Below are positions 27,907 through 37,620 of a DNA stretch of 64,000 bases, piece by piece (positions within the stretch are counted from its first letter, which is position 1; each line of letters starts with the position of its first letter). The notes under the pieces were generated by a model. It was not told the DNA's origin and ran no database searches. It worked only from the letters and a program-made list of their open reading frames with translations. This stretch comes from Thiomicrorhabdus sp. GTDB lineage: Bacteria > Pseudomonadota > Gammaproteobacteria > Thiomicrospirales > Thiomicrospiraceae. The translations under genes were made by a program, and so were the position numbers. The stretch is from positions 310,001 to 374,000 of the forward strand of contig NZ_OY782565.1 in NCBI RefSeq assembly GCF_963677875.1, written 5' to 3'.

Positions 27907-29553
27907 TTAATCGTCCAATTCCGATAAAACATTACCCATTAATGCCGTTAAACGATCGTTTTCCGAATAATCGACCGGACAATCGATAACGGTTACCGTT
28001 GGAGTTTTCAGAGCTTCTCTCAGCGTCGGTAGAAGGTCTTTCGCGGATTCAATACGAATGCCCCGGGCACCGAAAGATTTAGCGTAGTCGACAAAATTAG
28101 GGTTCTTGAAATCGATGTAGGCGGAACGTCCGAAACGTCTTTGTTGTTTCCATTCGATGAGTCCATATTGACTGTCGTTCCAGATGAGTACGACAATTGG
28201 TGCCTGAACCCGCAGGGCGGTTTCGATTTCCTGTGAGTTCATCATAAAGCCGGCGTCTCCGGTAACGGCGACAACCGCTTTTTCCGGGAAGGCGAGTTTG
28301 GCGGCAACCGCGCCGGGCACGGCGATTCCCATACCGGCAAAACCGTTGGAGATAATACAGGTATTCGGTTCGTCGCAGCGGAACATGCGGGCCATCCACA
28401 TTTTATGGGCTCCGACATCACTGATGGCGATATCCGACGAGTCCATGGCGGTGCGCAAGTCCCAAATGATTTTTTGCGGCAACATCGGCCAGGCATCGCT
28501 TTTGCGGCAGCGGTTCATTTCGTTGATCATGGCTTCGCGCAGATGGAATTCGGTTTGTGCCGATTTAATCGGGGAAGCAATGGCTTCACCAAGCGCTTCG
28601 AGATTTTTACCGATATTTCCGATCAGCTCGACGCTCGGAATATAGCTGGTATCGACTTCTGATTTTTTGGTATCGATATGAATAATGGTATGTTTACGGT
28701 TTGGATTCCAAAGATGGGGATGGTATTCCACCATATCGAAACCGACACAGATAACCAGATCTGCATTTTTGAAGCCGCCGTTTTCGTAATCTCCCTTCTG
28801 CAGACCGGCGGTTCCGATCGCCATCTCGTTGTAAAAGGGGATAACGCCTTTGGCCATAAAGGTATTTACGACCGGAATTTTGTGGCGTTCAAGGAATTTT
28901 AAAATGTGTTTGCCTGCATGGGCACGAACGGCACCGTTTCCAACCAGAATAAGCGGGTTGACGGATTTTTCGACCAGTTTCGCAGCCTGTTTGATCAAGG
29001 AGCGGTCGGCAAAGGTCAGACGATTGGCGCTGTCGGAAAGCGGCGGAGTTTCGATGGTATCCATCTCGACAATGTTTTCCGGCAAATCAATAAAGGTTGC
29101 CCCCGGTTTTTCCGCCTGTGCAAGTTTGAAAGCCTTGCGTACCACTTCCGGAATTGTTTCCGGTTCCAGTACTTGTGTGGCGTACTTGGTGATCGGTTTG
29201 AACATGCTGACCAGATCGACCACCTGATGGGATTCTTTATGCATTCGGGTTGTTGCCGCCTGACCGGCAATGGCAACCAGAGGAGCATTATCCATATTGG
29301 CATCGGCGACGCCGGTTACCAGATTGGTTGCTCCCGGCCCGAGTGTCGATAAGCAGACGCCGGGTTTTCCGGTGAGTCGGCCGTAGACGTCCGCCATAAA
29401 AGCCGCTCCTTGTTCGTGTCGGGTAGTGACAAAGCGAATATCGGAATCAAGCAGTGCATCCATCAGCTCCAGATTTTCTTCGCCTGGAATACCGAAAATG
29501 TATTCCACGTCTTCGTTTTCTATACATTGAACAAATAATTTAGCGGCTTTCAT
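27907..29553 (-). CDS. Acetolactate synthase large subunit-type thiamine diphosphate enzyme
   Basis: A 548-residue enzyme with the three ThDP-enzyme domains: PYR domain with the catalytic Glu in TRHEQGAAFMAD (about residues 44-55), central domain, and PP domain with GDAGFMMNSQEIETALR (about 425-441, the GDG-N Mg/ThDP motif). It condenses two pyruvates to acetolactate. No ilvN/ilvH small subunit is adjacent, and the sequence is close in style to catabolic or stand-alone AlsS-type enzymes, so it may not be the main branched-chain biosynthetic enzyme. It precedes the small conserved gene above. Confidence is high for family, lower for role. Confidence 0.85.
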   Translation of the reverse strand: MKAAKLFVQCIENEDVEYIFGIPGEENLELMDALLDSDIRFVTTRHEQGAAFMADVYGRLTGKPGVCLSTLGPGATNLVTGVADANMDNAPLVAIAGQAATTRMHKESHQVVDLVSMFKPITKYATQVLEPETIPEVVRKAFKLAQAEKPGATFIDLPENIVEMDTIETPPLSDSANRLTFADRSLIKQAAKLVEKSVNPLILVGNGAVRAHAGKHILKFLERHKIPVVNTFMAKGVIPFYNEMAIGTAGLQKGDYENGGFKNADLVICVGFDMVEYHPHLWNPNRKHTIIHIDTKKSEVDTSYIPSVELIGNIGKNLEALGEAIASPIKSAQTEFHLREAMINEMNRCRKSDAWPMLPQKIIWDLRTAMDSSDIAISDVGAHKMWMARMFRCDEPNTCIISNGFAGMGIAVPGAVAAKLAFPEKAVVAVTGDAGFMMNSQEIETALRVQAPIVVLIWNDSQYGLIEWKQQRRFGRSAYIDFKNPNFVDYAKSFGARGIRIESAKDLLPTLREALKTPTVTVIDCPVDYSENDRLTALMGNVLSELDD

Positions 29554-29713
29554 AAGTGTCCCGTCTGTTTGAAAGATTCGTTGTGTTCACGAATTTAAAT
29601 GGCTATTCGAGAGTTTTAGAATTCGAGGTTCTAAAGTTTTAATTATGCAGGCTGCTGTGCCAAATGACTAGCCGAAGTTACAAAATAGAAAAAATGGGCT
29701 GGAGGAGGGGATC

Positions 29714-29740
29714 GGTTTTCGGGTTTTTAAGCCGAAAACC
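29714..29740 (-). terminator. Hairpin downstream of dsbA, without T-tract
   Basis: GGTTTTCGG (29714-29722) and CCGAAAACC (29732-29740) are perfect 9-bp arms with a 9-base loop, 22 bases after the dsbA stop. No T-run follows on the minus strand, so it may be an RNA-end stabiliser rather than a simple terminator. Confidence 0.45.
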
Positions 29741-29761
29741 TTGGATTTGGCGGATTGAAAA

Positions 29762-30394
29762 TCAGCGGCGTGTCAGCAACTCGACAGTTTGCCAGAGTTT
29801 TTTGCGACTGCCGGTCATGGGAACGTCGGTAACGTACTTACCGTTTACAACCACGGCCGGTACGCCTTCGATTCCATAGTCCTGAGTCAGTTTGGCAGCC
29901 TTGCGAACCAGCTGTTCGACTTTGAAACCTTTGAAGGTATCGATAAAGTCCGCTTTTTTGACTCCGAAACGCTCAAAAAATACTGCCACGTCTTCGACCG
30001 AAGTGATACGCAGATGATCGCGGTGAATTGCAGTGAAGAAGGCGCCGTGTGATTGATCCAGTACTTTAAGTTCTTGGGCAGCGTAAAAAACTCGAGCCAT
30101 GAAAATCCATACGGGGTTATTGAAAACAACCGGCATACGTTCGAAATAGATATCATCCGACTTTTTTTTGAGCCAATCGTTGAGACTGTCTTCAAGGTGA
30201 TAGCAGTGCGGGCAGCTGTAACCGAAAACTTCGACTGCCTTTTTGGAATAAGGTGCGATCGATTGTGGATTATTGACCGGTTTAAAATTTACGCCGGGGG
30301 TTAAGATAATCGGTTCCTGAGCCCAGACTTGAGGAGCCAGGGCTAAACTTGAACCGAGAATTGCCGCCTGTTGAATAAAGGAACGTCGTTTCAT
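29762..30394 (-). CDS. dsbA: Thiol:disulfide interchange protein DsbA
   Basis: A 210-residue periplasmic oxidase. It opens with a signal peptide of twin-arginine look (KRRSFIQQAA, cut likely after VWA near residue 25). The thioredoxin fold carries the active site Cys61-Pro-His-Cys64 and the cis-proline loop GIEGVPAVVVNG near residue 180. It forms disulfides in exported proteins. It lies 15 bases downstream of ccsB, so it is co-transcribed with the System II cytochrome c maturation genes, where it may oxidise apocytochrome CXXCH cysteines before reduction and haem ligation. Confidence 0.94.
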   Translation of the reverse strand: MKRRSFIQQAAILGSSLALAPQVWAQEPIILTPGVNFKPVNNPQSIAPYSKKAVEVFGYSCPHCYHLEDSLNDWLKKKSDDIYFERMPVVFNNPVWIFMARVFYAAQELKVLDQSHGAFFTAIHRDHLRITSVEDVAVFFERFGVKKADFIDTFKGFKVEQLVRKAAKLTQDYGIEGVPAVVVNGKYVTDVPMTGSRKKLWQTVELLTRR

Positions 30395-30409
30395 ACTGAT
30401 GAGCCTTAA

Positions 30410-31585
30410 TTAAAGTTCGCCGTAAGAGTGCAGGCCGGACAAGAACATATTGACCCCAAGGAAAGCGAAGGTAGTGATCAGCAGACCGATGAATGCCCAC
30501 CACGCCATCGGTGTTCCGCGCCAGCCTTTCGACATACGAATATGCAACCAGGCAGCGTAGTTTAGCCAAACGATCAATGCCCAGGTCTCTTTTGGATCCC
30601 AGGACCAGTAGCCGCCCCAGGCTTCAGCGGCCCACATGGCACCCAAAACGGTGGCAATGGTAAAGAAAGCAAATCCTAGGGAGATGGTTTTATACATCAG
30701 GTCGTCCATGGTTTCCAGAGACGGCATTTTGGATGCAAAAGCACTTTGCGGATTTTTCTGCAGTGATTTATGAGTAATCAGATAAGCCACCCCGATCATG
30801 GCGGCAATTGAGAAGGCGCCGTAACCGATGAAGTTGGCCGGAACGTGGATCTTCATCCAGTAACTCTTCAATGCCGGTACCAGAGGCTGAATAACGTGCG
30901 CTCCGCGATCAAAGGTGTACCACAACAGGAAGGCGACGGCAGCACTGATAACCAGCATAACGAATCCGCCCAGTGATCGGGTTTTGTATTTTTGCTCGTA
31001 AAACAGGTAGATCAAACCGGTCAATACGATGAAGAGAATAAAGACTTCATACAGGCTGCTGACCGGAATGTGACCGTAATCGAAATTGATGATATAGGAT
31101 TCGCGCCAGCGAACCATCATGCCGACCAGGCCGAACATGACCCCGGCCCAGACGAAAGTCGTAGCCGTTCTACCGGTAAATTCAGATTTATTGTACAGGG
31201 CAAAGAAGTAGGTTACGGTAGCCAGAACGAACAGAGCGCTCATCCACATGAAAGCGGATTGACTGGATACCAGAAACTTCAGGAAGAAAGCCTGTTCATT
31301 GGCGGTAATGAGGTTGCCGTGATTCTGATAAGTCCAAAGTGCCAGCAGAGTCAGCCCGGTCACCCAGAGAGTCAAAGGCTGCAGACTCGGCCAGAAACGA
31401 CCCAGCCAGATTAAACCGGCGGCCGATCCGATCAGAATCCCGACTTCGTATACATCCATTAATTGGCCATATTGCATCCAGGCATAAAAACTGCCCAGAA
31501 TGACAAAAATAAACCATGCAATGTCTCTCAAAGAGAACGATTTTTTCTCCTCTTGGAGGTTATCCATATAGGTATCTGTTTGCAT
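30410..31585 (-). CDS. ccsB: Cytochrome c biogenesis protein CcsB (CcsA/ResC type)
   Basis: 391 residues from the ATG at 31585, chosen because an AGGG ribosome-binding site precedes it; a longer TTG-started form would overlap resB. About eight membrane helices. The tryptophan-rich haem-handling motif WAAEAWGGYWSWDPKETWALI lies near residue 310 (two blocks, WGGYWSWDPKE being the core). Together with ResB it forms the System II synthase that exports haem and attaches it to apocytochrome c on the periplasmic side. Naming varies: this protein is CcsA/ResC in plants and Bacillus. Confidence 0.92.
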   Translation of the reverse strand: MQTDTYMDNLQEEKKSFSLRDIAWFIFVILGSFYAWMQYGQLMDVYEVGILIGSAAGLIWLGRFWPSLQPLTLWVTGLTLLALWTYQNHGNLITANEQAFFLKFLVSSQSAFMWMSALFVLATVTYFFALYNKSEFTGRTATTFVWAGVMFGLVGMMVRWRESYIINFDYGHIPVSSLYEVFILFIVLTGLIYLFYEQKYKTRSLGGFVMLVISAAVAFLLWYTFDRGAHVIQPLVPALKSYWMKIHVPANFIGYGAFSIAAMIGVAYLITHKSLQKNPQSAFASKMPSLETMDDLMYKTISLGFAFFTIATVLGAMWAAEAWGGYWSWDPKETWALIVWLNYAAWLHIRMSKGWRGTPMAWWAFIGLLITTFAFLGVNMFLSGLHSYGEL

Positions 31586-31652
31586 ATCAATTGCCCTATG
31601 TTCGTCCCTTAAAATATCTAGCGATTTTAAACCTTCGCCAGGGGGGTGATCA

Positions 31653-33659
31653 TTACTTTTTATTATCAAAGTGTTTAATTTGTTCTAACAGACCGTCAAG
31701 TTCCCGCTTTGTTTCTGGCAGATTTTTGTTGTCTTTGGCGGCAATGGTCAATTCAGTCGTGTCACCGTCCGTTTTGCGTAGGTGAATCCAGACGCGTCTC
31801 TGGCGGACATAGAACAGGAAGAAGACGCCGATAATCAAGAGGGCGCTTCCCAGGTAAACAATATCCTTACCAGGCGATTTGGTAATCTGCAGTCCGGTTG
31901 CCTGAATTTCTTTAAAGCTTTCGATCGAGAAGTACATCGGAGGTCCGTATTGCGATAAATTGGCAATAACGTTTAAGGCATCCTCAAACCAGATTTTATC
32001 GGATTGAGGAATCTCATCGTTATCGGATTTAACTCTTCCTTCCTGTTCGAGAACGCTTAGATACAAGGTCTGCAAAGCAAAGCTGGTTTGCCCGAAATAG
32101 TAGTCGGCTACCTTTTTGCGTTCTTCTTCCGGAACATTTTGCTGTACAAAATCATTGATGCCGTTAAACCCTTTCTGACGGAACAGTGTTAAAAGCTGTT
32201 GCAGCAGTTTTTGTTGCAACTGATAGGTTTTTTCCGACATCGGATCGGTTTTCGGGAATTTTTCGTTAAAAATTTTGGCCGATTCTAAAGGATTGTTCAG
32301 AAGTGCCAGGAAGGTAAAGAAGCGGTCTTTTTTACGCTCTGCATCCGCAGGAATAAACAGATAACGGAATGGTTCGGCATTGCTGGTGCGCATACCGGTC
32401 ATAAAGAACCAGCGATCGTCCTGTTTGCTTGGAATCATATAATTTTCGTATTCCCAGGCCTTACCTTGATCGTTACGAACCTTAAAGATGATGGTCGGCC
32501 CGTTGTTATGCATTTTTTTTCCGGTGGCTTTCTGCTCTTCTTCTGTCGCCGGAACGATGTTATGCATTTTGAAATCGTTGAGTTCAACCCGGAATTTACC
32601 TACCGGCGTTTTCAGTGGTTCGGTTTTATTGATTGCGGTATCCAGAGTCAACGGATTTACGATTGGGGAAAGTAAAGGATAGACTTTCAAGTTTAGTTTG
32701 GTTCCTCCGTCACCGAACGAAGACTGATAAATGGCATAGTTTTTATAGTAAAGCGGGTGGTTGACCGCGATGGTTTTAACAATCGGTTCGTCCAGCTCCG
32801 GTGACGTCAGGATCAGGTCACTTTCGAAAGATTTCGGCATACCGGTATCGTAATATTCGATGCGGAAATTCTTGTTTTCAATGGTAAATGGTAGTTTTTG
32901 TACCAGATAACCGTTTTCATAGGGTAGGAACAGAACATCGCTTTTCTGGTCTTCGGGAATATTAACGGTACCGCGGAACGATAGGTTATCTGTTCCCAGC
33001 CAGGATTCTGCGGCAACCTGATCCAGGCTGACGGAGCGGGTTTCTGGTTTTAGCTGACCGGTCATTTCACGGTATTTCAGCAACAGATTACTATCCAAAA
33101 GGGCGCCGACACAGATGATGATAATTGAAATATGGGTAAAGAAATAACCGAGTCGATTCCAGCTACCTTTCATGGAAGCGATGGTCAGACTGCCGTCTTC
33201 GTACTGACGCAATTTGGTTTTATAGCCATGGTGCTGAAGCAGGGCAACACTATTTTGCCGATGGGCTTCGATATCAAGCTGAGAAGTGATGGTTTGTTGA
33301 TTTGGCTGGTGTTTAATGGCATTCAGCGACAGATTCTCGCTGAATTGTTGCATATCTTTGAGAAAACCGGGCCCGTTTCGAACCACACAAACACTGGTCG
33401 AAAGCAAGAGAAACAATAAAACCAGCACAAACCAGGCAGAACCGTAAACGTGGAATAATCCCAGACTGTTAAAGACTTGCGACCAGAAAGGTCCGAACTT
33501 GATGATGTAATCCTGATAAGTCTGGTTCTGTTGCAATACGGTACCGATCACCGACGCAATCGATAACATCACCAGTAGGGTAACGGCCAGATTCATCGAA
33601 CCGAGAAAATTCCAGAACTGGCTCGGTCGCTTAGGTTGAGAGTGTTGTGTCTGTGTCAT
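31653..33659 (-). CDS. resB: ResB/Ccs1-type cytochrome c biogenesis protein
   Basis: 668 residues from the ATG at 33659; a TTG eight codons upstream is less likely. Three N-terminal membrane helices (about residues 20-45, 78-100 and 165-185), a large periplasmic domain, and a fourth helix near residue 605. Family motifs are SMNLAVTLLVMLSIASVIGT near the start, the SWNRLGYFFTHISIII block, and AIYQSSFGDGG near residue 315. It is the partner of CcsB in System II and is first in a resB-ccsB-dsbA operon. It is divergent from engB. Confidence 0.92.
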   Translation of the reverse strand: MTQTQHSQPKRPSQFWNFLGSMNLAVTLLVMLSIASVIGTVLQQNQTYQDYIIKFGPFWSQVFNSLGLFHVYGSAWFVLVLLFLLLSTSVCVVRNGPGFLKDMQQFSENLSLNAIKHQPNQQTITSQLDIEAHRQNSVALLQHHGYKTKLRQYEDGSLTIASMKGSWNRLGYFFTHISIIIICVGALLDSNLLLKYREMTGQLKPETRSVSLDQVAAESWLGTDNLSFRGTVNIPEDQKSDVLFLPYENGYLVQKLPFTIENKNFRIEYYDTGMPKSFESDLILTSPELDEPIVKTIAVNHPLYYKNYAIYQSSFGDGGTKLNLKVYPLLSPIVNPLTLDTAINKTEPLKTPVGKFRVELNDFKMHNIVPATEEEQKATGKKMHNNGPTIIFKVRNDQGKAWEYENYMIPSKQDDRWFFMTGMRTSNAEPFRYLFIPADAERKKDRFFTFLALLNNPLESAKIFNEKFPKTDPMSEKTYQLQQKLLQQLLTLFRQKGFNGINDFVQQNVPEEERKKVADYYFGQTSFALQTLYLSVLEQEGRVKSDNDEIPQSDKIWFEDALNVIANLSQYGPPMYFSIESFKEIQATGLQITKSPGKDIVYLGSALLIIGVFFLFYVRQRRVWIHLRKTDGDTTELTIAAKDNKNLPETKRELDGLLEQIKHFDNKK

Positions 33660-33805
33660 AAAAGTATGTTCTTTTGCCCGCAAATCCGGCTTGGAAACCT
33701 CGGTAAACCTTTATTTTATTCGGGTTTTTAGCGGGATGAATTCGTTAAAAAATAGGATAGAGTATATACTTATGTACATCATTGATAAAGTATTAAAGTT
33801 CCCTT

Positions 33806-34453
33806 ATGCAGCATCCCTTATATCAAAAGGCGACTTATCTGAAAAGTGTGCCGAATCTGGCTCTTTGTCCGGATAATTTAACTCACGAAGTGGCTTTTGC
33901 CGGGCGATCGAATGCTGGTAAATCCAGCGCTTTGAATGTCATCACCTCGCAAAAAACCTTGGCAAGAACCAGTAAAACACCGGGTCGAACACAGTTGATC
34001 AATTTTTTTACTCTGGATGATCATCGGGCTTTGGTGGATTTACCGGGTTACGGTTTTGCCAAAGTAAATGTCAACATCAAACGGGCCTGGGAAGCAGGCT
34101 TAAGTGAATACATCGAAAAGAGTGCGGCTCTGAAGGGAGTCATTCTGTTAGTCGACTCAAGAATGCCGCCGACGGAAATCGATTTAATGATGCTCGACTG
34201 GACGCTGGAATTGAATTTACCGGTACATATTTTATTGACTAAATCCGATAAATTGAAAAAGGGGCCGGCAAAAGCCGGTCTTTTGAAATTGCGGAAGTTA
34301 TTAAAAGAGCAATATCCGCATGCAAGTGCGCAACTCTTTTCCTCTTTGAAGCGTGACGGCCTGATTGAAGTCTGGAATAAACTCGACGAATGGATGGAGT
34401 ATCAAAAGCCCGTTAAGCAAGAAGCCGTTGAAGAAAAGACTACAGCCACTTAA
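33806..34453 (+). CDS. engB: Ribosome-biogenesis GTPase YihA/EngB
   Basis: A 215-residue TRAFAC GTPase with G1 GRSNAGKS (33-40), G3 DLPGYGFAKV (about 77-86), G4 TKSD near residue 147 and an EngB-typical central helix. It is needed for large-subunit assembly. The gene is often found next to cytochrome c biogenesis or polA genes in gammaproteobacteria, as here with resB divergent. The 3' end overlaps the convergent P-type ATPase gene by 14 bases. Confidence 0.95.
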   Translation: MQHPLYQKATYLKSVPNLALCPDNLTHEVAFAGRSNAGKSSALNVITSQKTLARTSKTPGRTQLINFFTLDDHRALVDLPGYGFAKVNVNIKRAWEAGLSEYIEKSAALKGVILLVDSRMPPTEIDLMMLDWTLELNLPVHILLTKSDKLKKGPAKAGLLKLRKLLKEQYPHASAQLFSSLKRDGLIEVWNKLDEWMEYQKPVKQEAVEEKTTAT

Positions 34454-37172
34454 GTTTGAGCCCTTCTTTGATTGCCGACAAAATAAATGTCGGCAAAGCG
34501 CCTACCAGAGCGGCCATTGCAAGATGTTCGATTGACAGCGGCACCGTTCCGAGCACAGCATTACCAAATGAGCTGAATACCATCAGCATTGAAGCCGTTC
34601 CGGCAAGTAATACTGCGCCAATCAACCAGAGATTGCCCAAAGGTGATCGTCTATAGAGGCTGGAGAAAGTTCTGCTGTCGAATACCAGAACCAGCTGTCC
34701 CAGAACCAGAGTGCTGAAGGCAAGTGTTTGGGCATAGGCCTGACTGTCGCCTTCCTGCATTCCATACCAGAACATGAAATAAGTTACCGCCCCCATGACC
34801 AGACCACGGATCAGGATTTTCTGGCCGAGTGAATCGGAAAAGAAATGTTCGTTGCGGTCTCTCGGCAGGCGCTGCATAACATTTTTTTCTTCGCCGTCAA
34901 ATCCCAGCGCAAGCGAAGGAAGTCCATCGCTGACCAGATTAATCCATAGAATCATCATCGGTGCCAGTGTCAGCAATGGTTCTTCGGCCATAACCAGAAA
35001 AGCGAACAGTATTGCTGACACTTCACTGACGTTGGTAGTCAAATCCTGACGGATAAATTTGCGGATATTATCGTAAATTCGCCGTCCTTCGCGAACCGAA
35101 TGAACAATGGTGGCAAAGTTATCGTCCAGCAGGATCAGATCGGCGGATTCTTTGGCGACTTCGGTTCCGGTTATTCCCATAGCCACTCCCATATCGGCGG
35201 CTCGAAGTGCCGGTGCATCATTAACGCCGTCACCGGTCATGGCGACGACTTCATGGTTTGCCTGAAGGGCTTTGACGATGCGCAGCTTATGTTCCGGTGT
35301 TACCCGTGCAAATACATGAACCGACGTGACTTTTTCTTTTAGAGTTTCGTCATCCATCATTGAAAGTTGCTGACCGCTCAAAACCGAATCGGGATCTTTC
35401 GAGTCGATAATTCCCATTTGCCAGGCAATTGCCTGAGCGGTATTAGCGTGATCCCCGGTGATCATCTTGACTTTAATTCCAGCTTTATGGCATTCACTGA
35501 TCGCTTTGATGGCTTCCGGTCTCGGAGGATCCATAATGCCCAGCAAGCCGAGAAAAATGAAGTTTTTTTCCAAAGATTCGTGCGGTTGGTCGATTTCGGA
35601 AGTCTGCAGCTTTCGATATCCGACAGCAAGGGTTCTCAAGGCGTCGTCCGCGAAATTGGAAATGGCTTCTTCTACTTTATTGTTTGCTTGAGGAAGGGCG
35701 AGCCGTTCGTTTTTGAGTTGCAAGTGATCGGCCTGTTTCAGAAAAACATCGGGAGCGCCTTTGCTGAATAACCAGCAGTCTCCTTTTTGGTCTTTGACGA
35801 TCACGCTCATCATTTTGCGTTTGGAATCGAATGGAAAGCGCTTAATAACCGTTAAATCCGCATTCGGAAAATGTATGTCGGATTTTTCCGAGAACGCCAG
35901 CAGGGCGCCTTCCGTTGGGGTGCCCTGAAGTTCGGTGTGGTCTGGGTGATGCACCAGATGAGCATCGTTGCACAAAGCGGAAATTGTCAGAAGATGTTCA
36001 AGGTGTAAATCTTTAGAGGCTTGCGGGATTTGACCTTCCGAATCATAAATATCCCCATTGGTCGAATAGCCTTCTCCTTCAACGGTATAAACCTGATCAT
36101 TAAGCCAGAAGCGGGTAACCTGCATTAAATTTTGCGTCAGGGTTCCGGTTTTATCGGAACAGATTACCGAAGTTGAGCCGAGAGTTTCCACCGAAGCCAG
36201 CTGGCGAACCAGACCTCTGTTTTGGTACATCTGTTTGGCGCCAAGGGTTAAGACAATGGTCAAAATCGTCAGCATGCCTTCAGGAATGGCAGCGACAGCC
36301 AGTGAGATTCCCGTAGAAATCATATCGGTAAATTCCATGCCTTCGAGAATACCGATACCGACAACGAGAACCACGACAAACAGGGCGGCACCGATCAGTA
36401 CTTTGGATAGTTTATGAATCCGCTGTTGCAGGGGCGTCAGGAGGGTTTCGGTGGTTTGCATCAAATGGGCGATTTTTCCGACCTGTGTCTGCATCCCGGT
36501 TTCGCAGACAATACCGATACCATGTCCATTAACAATATGTGTTCCCATAAATGCCATATTATTCTGGTCGCCGAGCGTCAGATTCGGGTTTTCCAGTTTA
36601 TCGCTGTGTTTATAGGCCGGCTCGGATTCACCGGTCAACGGAGCTTCGTCAATCTGCAACTGATGACTCTCAATCAGACGTAAATCGGCCGGCACCAGAC
36701 TGCCGTGTGTCAATTTTACGATGTCGCCGCCGACCAGTTTGCTGGCCGGAATATAAGACCACTGTTGGTCGCGGAGAACCAAAGCCTGCGGCGAAGACAT
36801 TTTTCGTAAAGCATCGATCGATTTTTGCGCTTTATATTCCTGAAAAAAGCTGATTCCCGTGTTAATGAAAATAATAATAAGGATGGCGATGGCGTCGCTG
36901 AGATGCCCACTGTAGAGAGACAACAGGACTCCAACTGACAGAACCCAGATAAGCGGGTTTTTCAACTGATTCAGGAGTAAGGTTCGAATGGAGGTCTGCT
37001 GGTTATCGTGAAGCCGGTTTTCACCATGCTTTTCCAGACGCGCTTCGGCTTCGCTTGCGCTAAGACCGGACTGAAGATCGCTGGCAAGTGTTTGCAATAC
37101 TTGAGAACTTTCCTGTTGAAACCAATGCACGAAGGACTCCTGAATAAGGTTTTTTGAATCGGTAAACGGCAC
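34440..37172 (-). CDS. P-type cation-transporting ATPase (P2-type, Ca2+ or Na+/K+-like)
   Basis: A 910-residue pump with an N-terminal cation-ATPase domain (SGLSASEAEARLEKHGENRL), the actuator loop DEAPLTGESEP (about residues 172-182), the phosphorylation site CSDKTGTLTQN near residue 340, the nucleotide domain KGAPDVFL, the hinge TGDGVNDAPALRAADMGVAMG, and a C-terminal cation-ATPase domain with four helices. This order and PEG motif region (AAIPEGMLTILT) belong to the SERCA/PMR1-like P2 ATPases common in marine bacteria. Ca2+ export is likely but Na+ is not excluded. A minus-strand TATACT at 37212-37217 may be the -10. Confidence 0.92.
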   Translation of the reverse strand: MPFTDSKNLIQESFVHWFQQESSQVLQTLASDLQSGLSASEAEARLEKHGENRLHDNQQTSIRTLLLNQLKNPLIWVLSVGVLLSLYSGHLSDAIAILIIIFINTGISFFQEYKAQKSIDALRKMSSPQALVLRDQQWSYIPASKLVGGDIVKLTHGSLVPADLRLIESHQLQIDEAPLTGESEPAYKHSDKLENPNLTLGDQNNMAFMGTHIVNGHGIGIVCETGMQTQVGKIAHLMQTTETLLTPLQQRIHKLSKVLIGAALFVVVLVVGIGILEGMEFTDMISTGISLAVAAIPEGMLTILTIVLTLGAKQMYQNRGLVRQLASVETLGSTSVICSDKTGTLTQNLMQVTRFWLNDQVYTVEGEGYSTNGDIYDSEGQIPQASKDLHLEHLLTISALCNDAHLVHHPDHTELQGTPTEGALLAFSEKSDIHFPNADLTVIKRFPFDSKRKMMSVIVKDQKGDCWLFSKGAPDVFLKQADHLQLKNERLALPQANNKVEEAISNFADDALRTLAVGYRKLQTSEIDQPHESLEKNFIFLGLLGIMDPPRPEAIKAISECHKAGIKVKMITGDHANTAQAIAWQMGIIDSKDPDSVLSGQQLSMMDDETLKEKVTSVHVFARVTPEHKLRIVKALQANHEVVAMTGDGVNDAPALRAADMGVAMGITGTEVAKESADLILLDDNFATIVHSVREGRRIYDNIRKFIRQDLTTNVSEVSAILFAFLVMAEEPLLTLAPMMILWINLVSDGLPSLALGFDGEEKNVMQRLPRDRNEHFFSDSLGQKILIRGLVMGAVTYFMFWYGMQEGDSQAYAQTLAFSTLVLGQLVLVFDSRTFSSLYRRSPLGNLWLIGAVLLAGTASMLMVFSSFGNAVLGTVPLSIEHLAMAALVGALPTFILSAIKEGLKLKWL

Positions 37173-37620
37173 TTCTACTTTTTGAGTTTAAGAAGAATTT
37201 TTGGAAAATCGAGTATAGCGAATGGATGGTGATTAAATTTAAAGGATTTATTTCGGTTTATGCGTCAAACAGTGATGATTCAATTCGCATTGTCCCGATG
37301 TCCTCGATTCGCCGAGTAATTTTTTGAATCCGTTTTTTCGGGATTCGGATTTAAGGTTGTCGGAAGAGAGTGTTTTAATCCACTCACTGCAGTTAGATTA
37401 ACAGTTTTTTCTAATATATCCCATTCCGACCGAAAAATTCCATTCGCAAGCGTTTCGATTCTCTTTTGATTGAAGTAAAGCGGGCAGAAGGATGTATATG
37501 GAATTTGTTTTGCGAAGGTTTGATGAAACAGTGGTTTTGGAATCTGCAGAATAAAAAAGCCCCGCTGAGTTGGGGTAAGGAGTATTCAGCGGGGCGTGAA
37601 CGGGTTTTAGTTTATGCCGT
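37173..37620. other. 448-base intergenic region between the P-type ATPase and lipoprotein genes
   Basis: It holds the promoter of the ATPase at its left end and the lipoprotein terminator at its right end (37552-37595). In between is a weak hairpin GAATCC/GGATTC (37326-37346). No gene-like frame is seen. Confidence 0.55.
37552..37595 (-). terminator. Intrinsic terminator of the lipoprotein gene
   Basis: GCCCCGCTGA (37559-37568) and TCAGCGGGGC (37586-37595) are perfect 10-bp arms; on the minus strand T6 follows. It is 25 bases past the stop at 37621. Confidence 0.9.
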
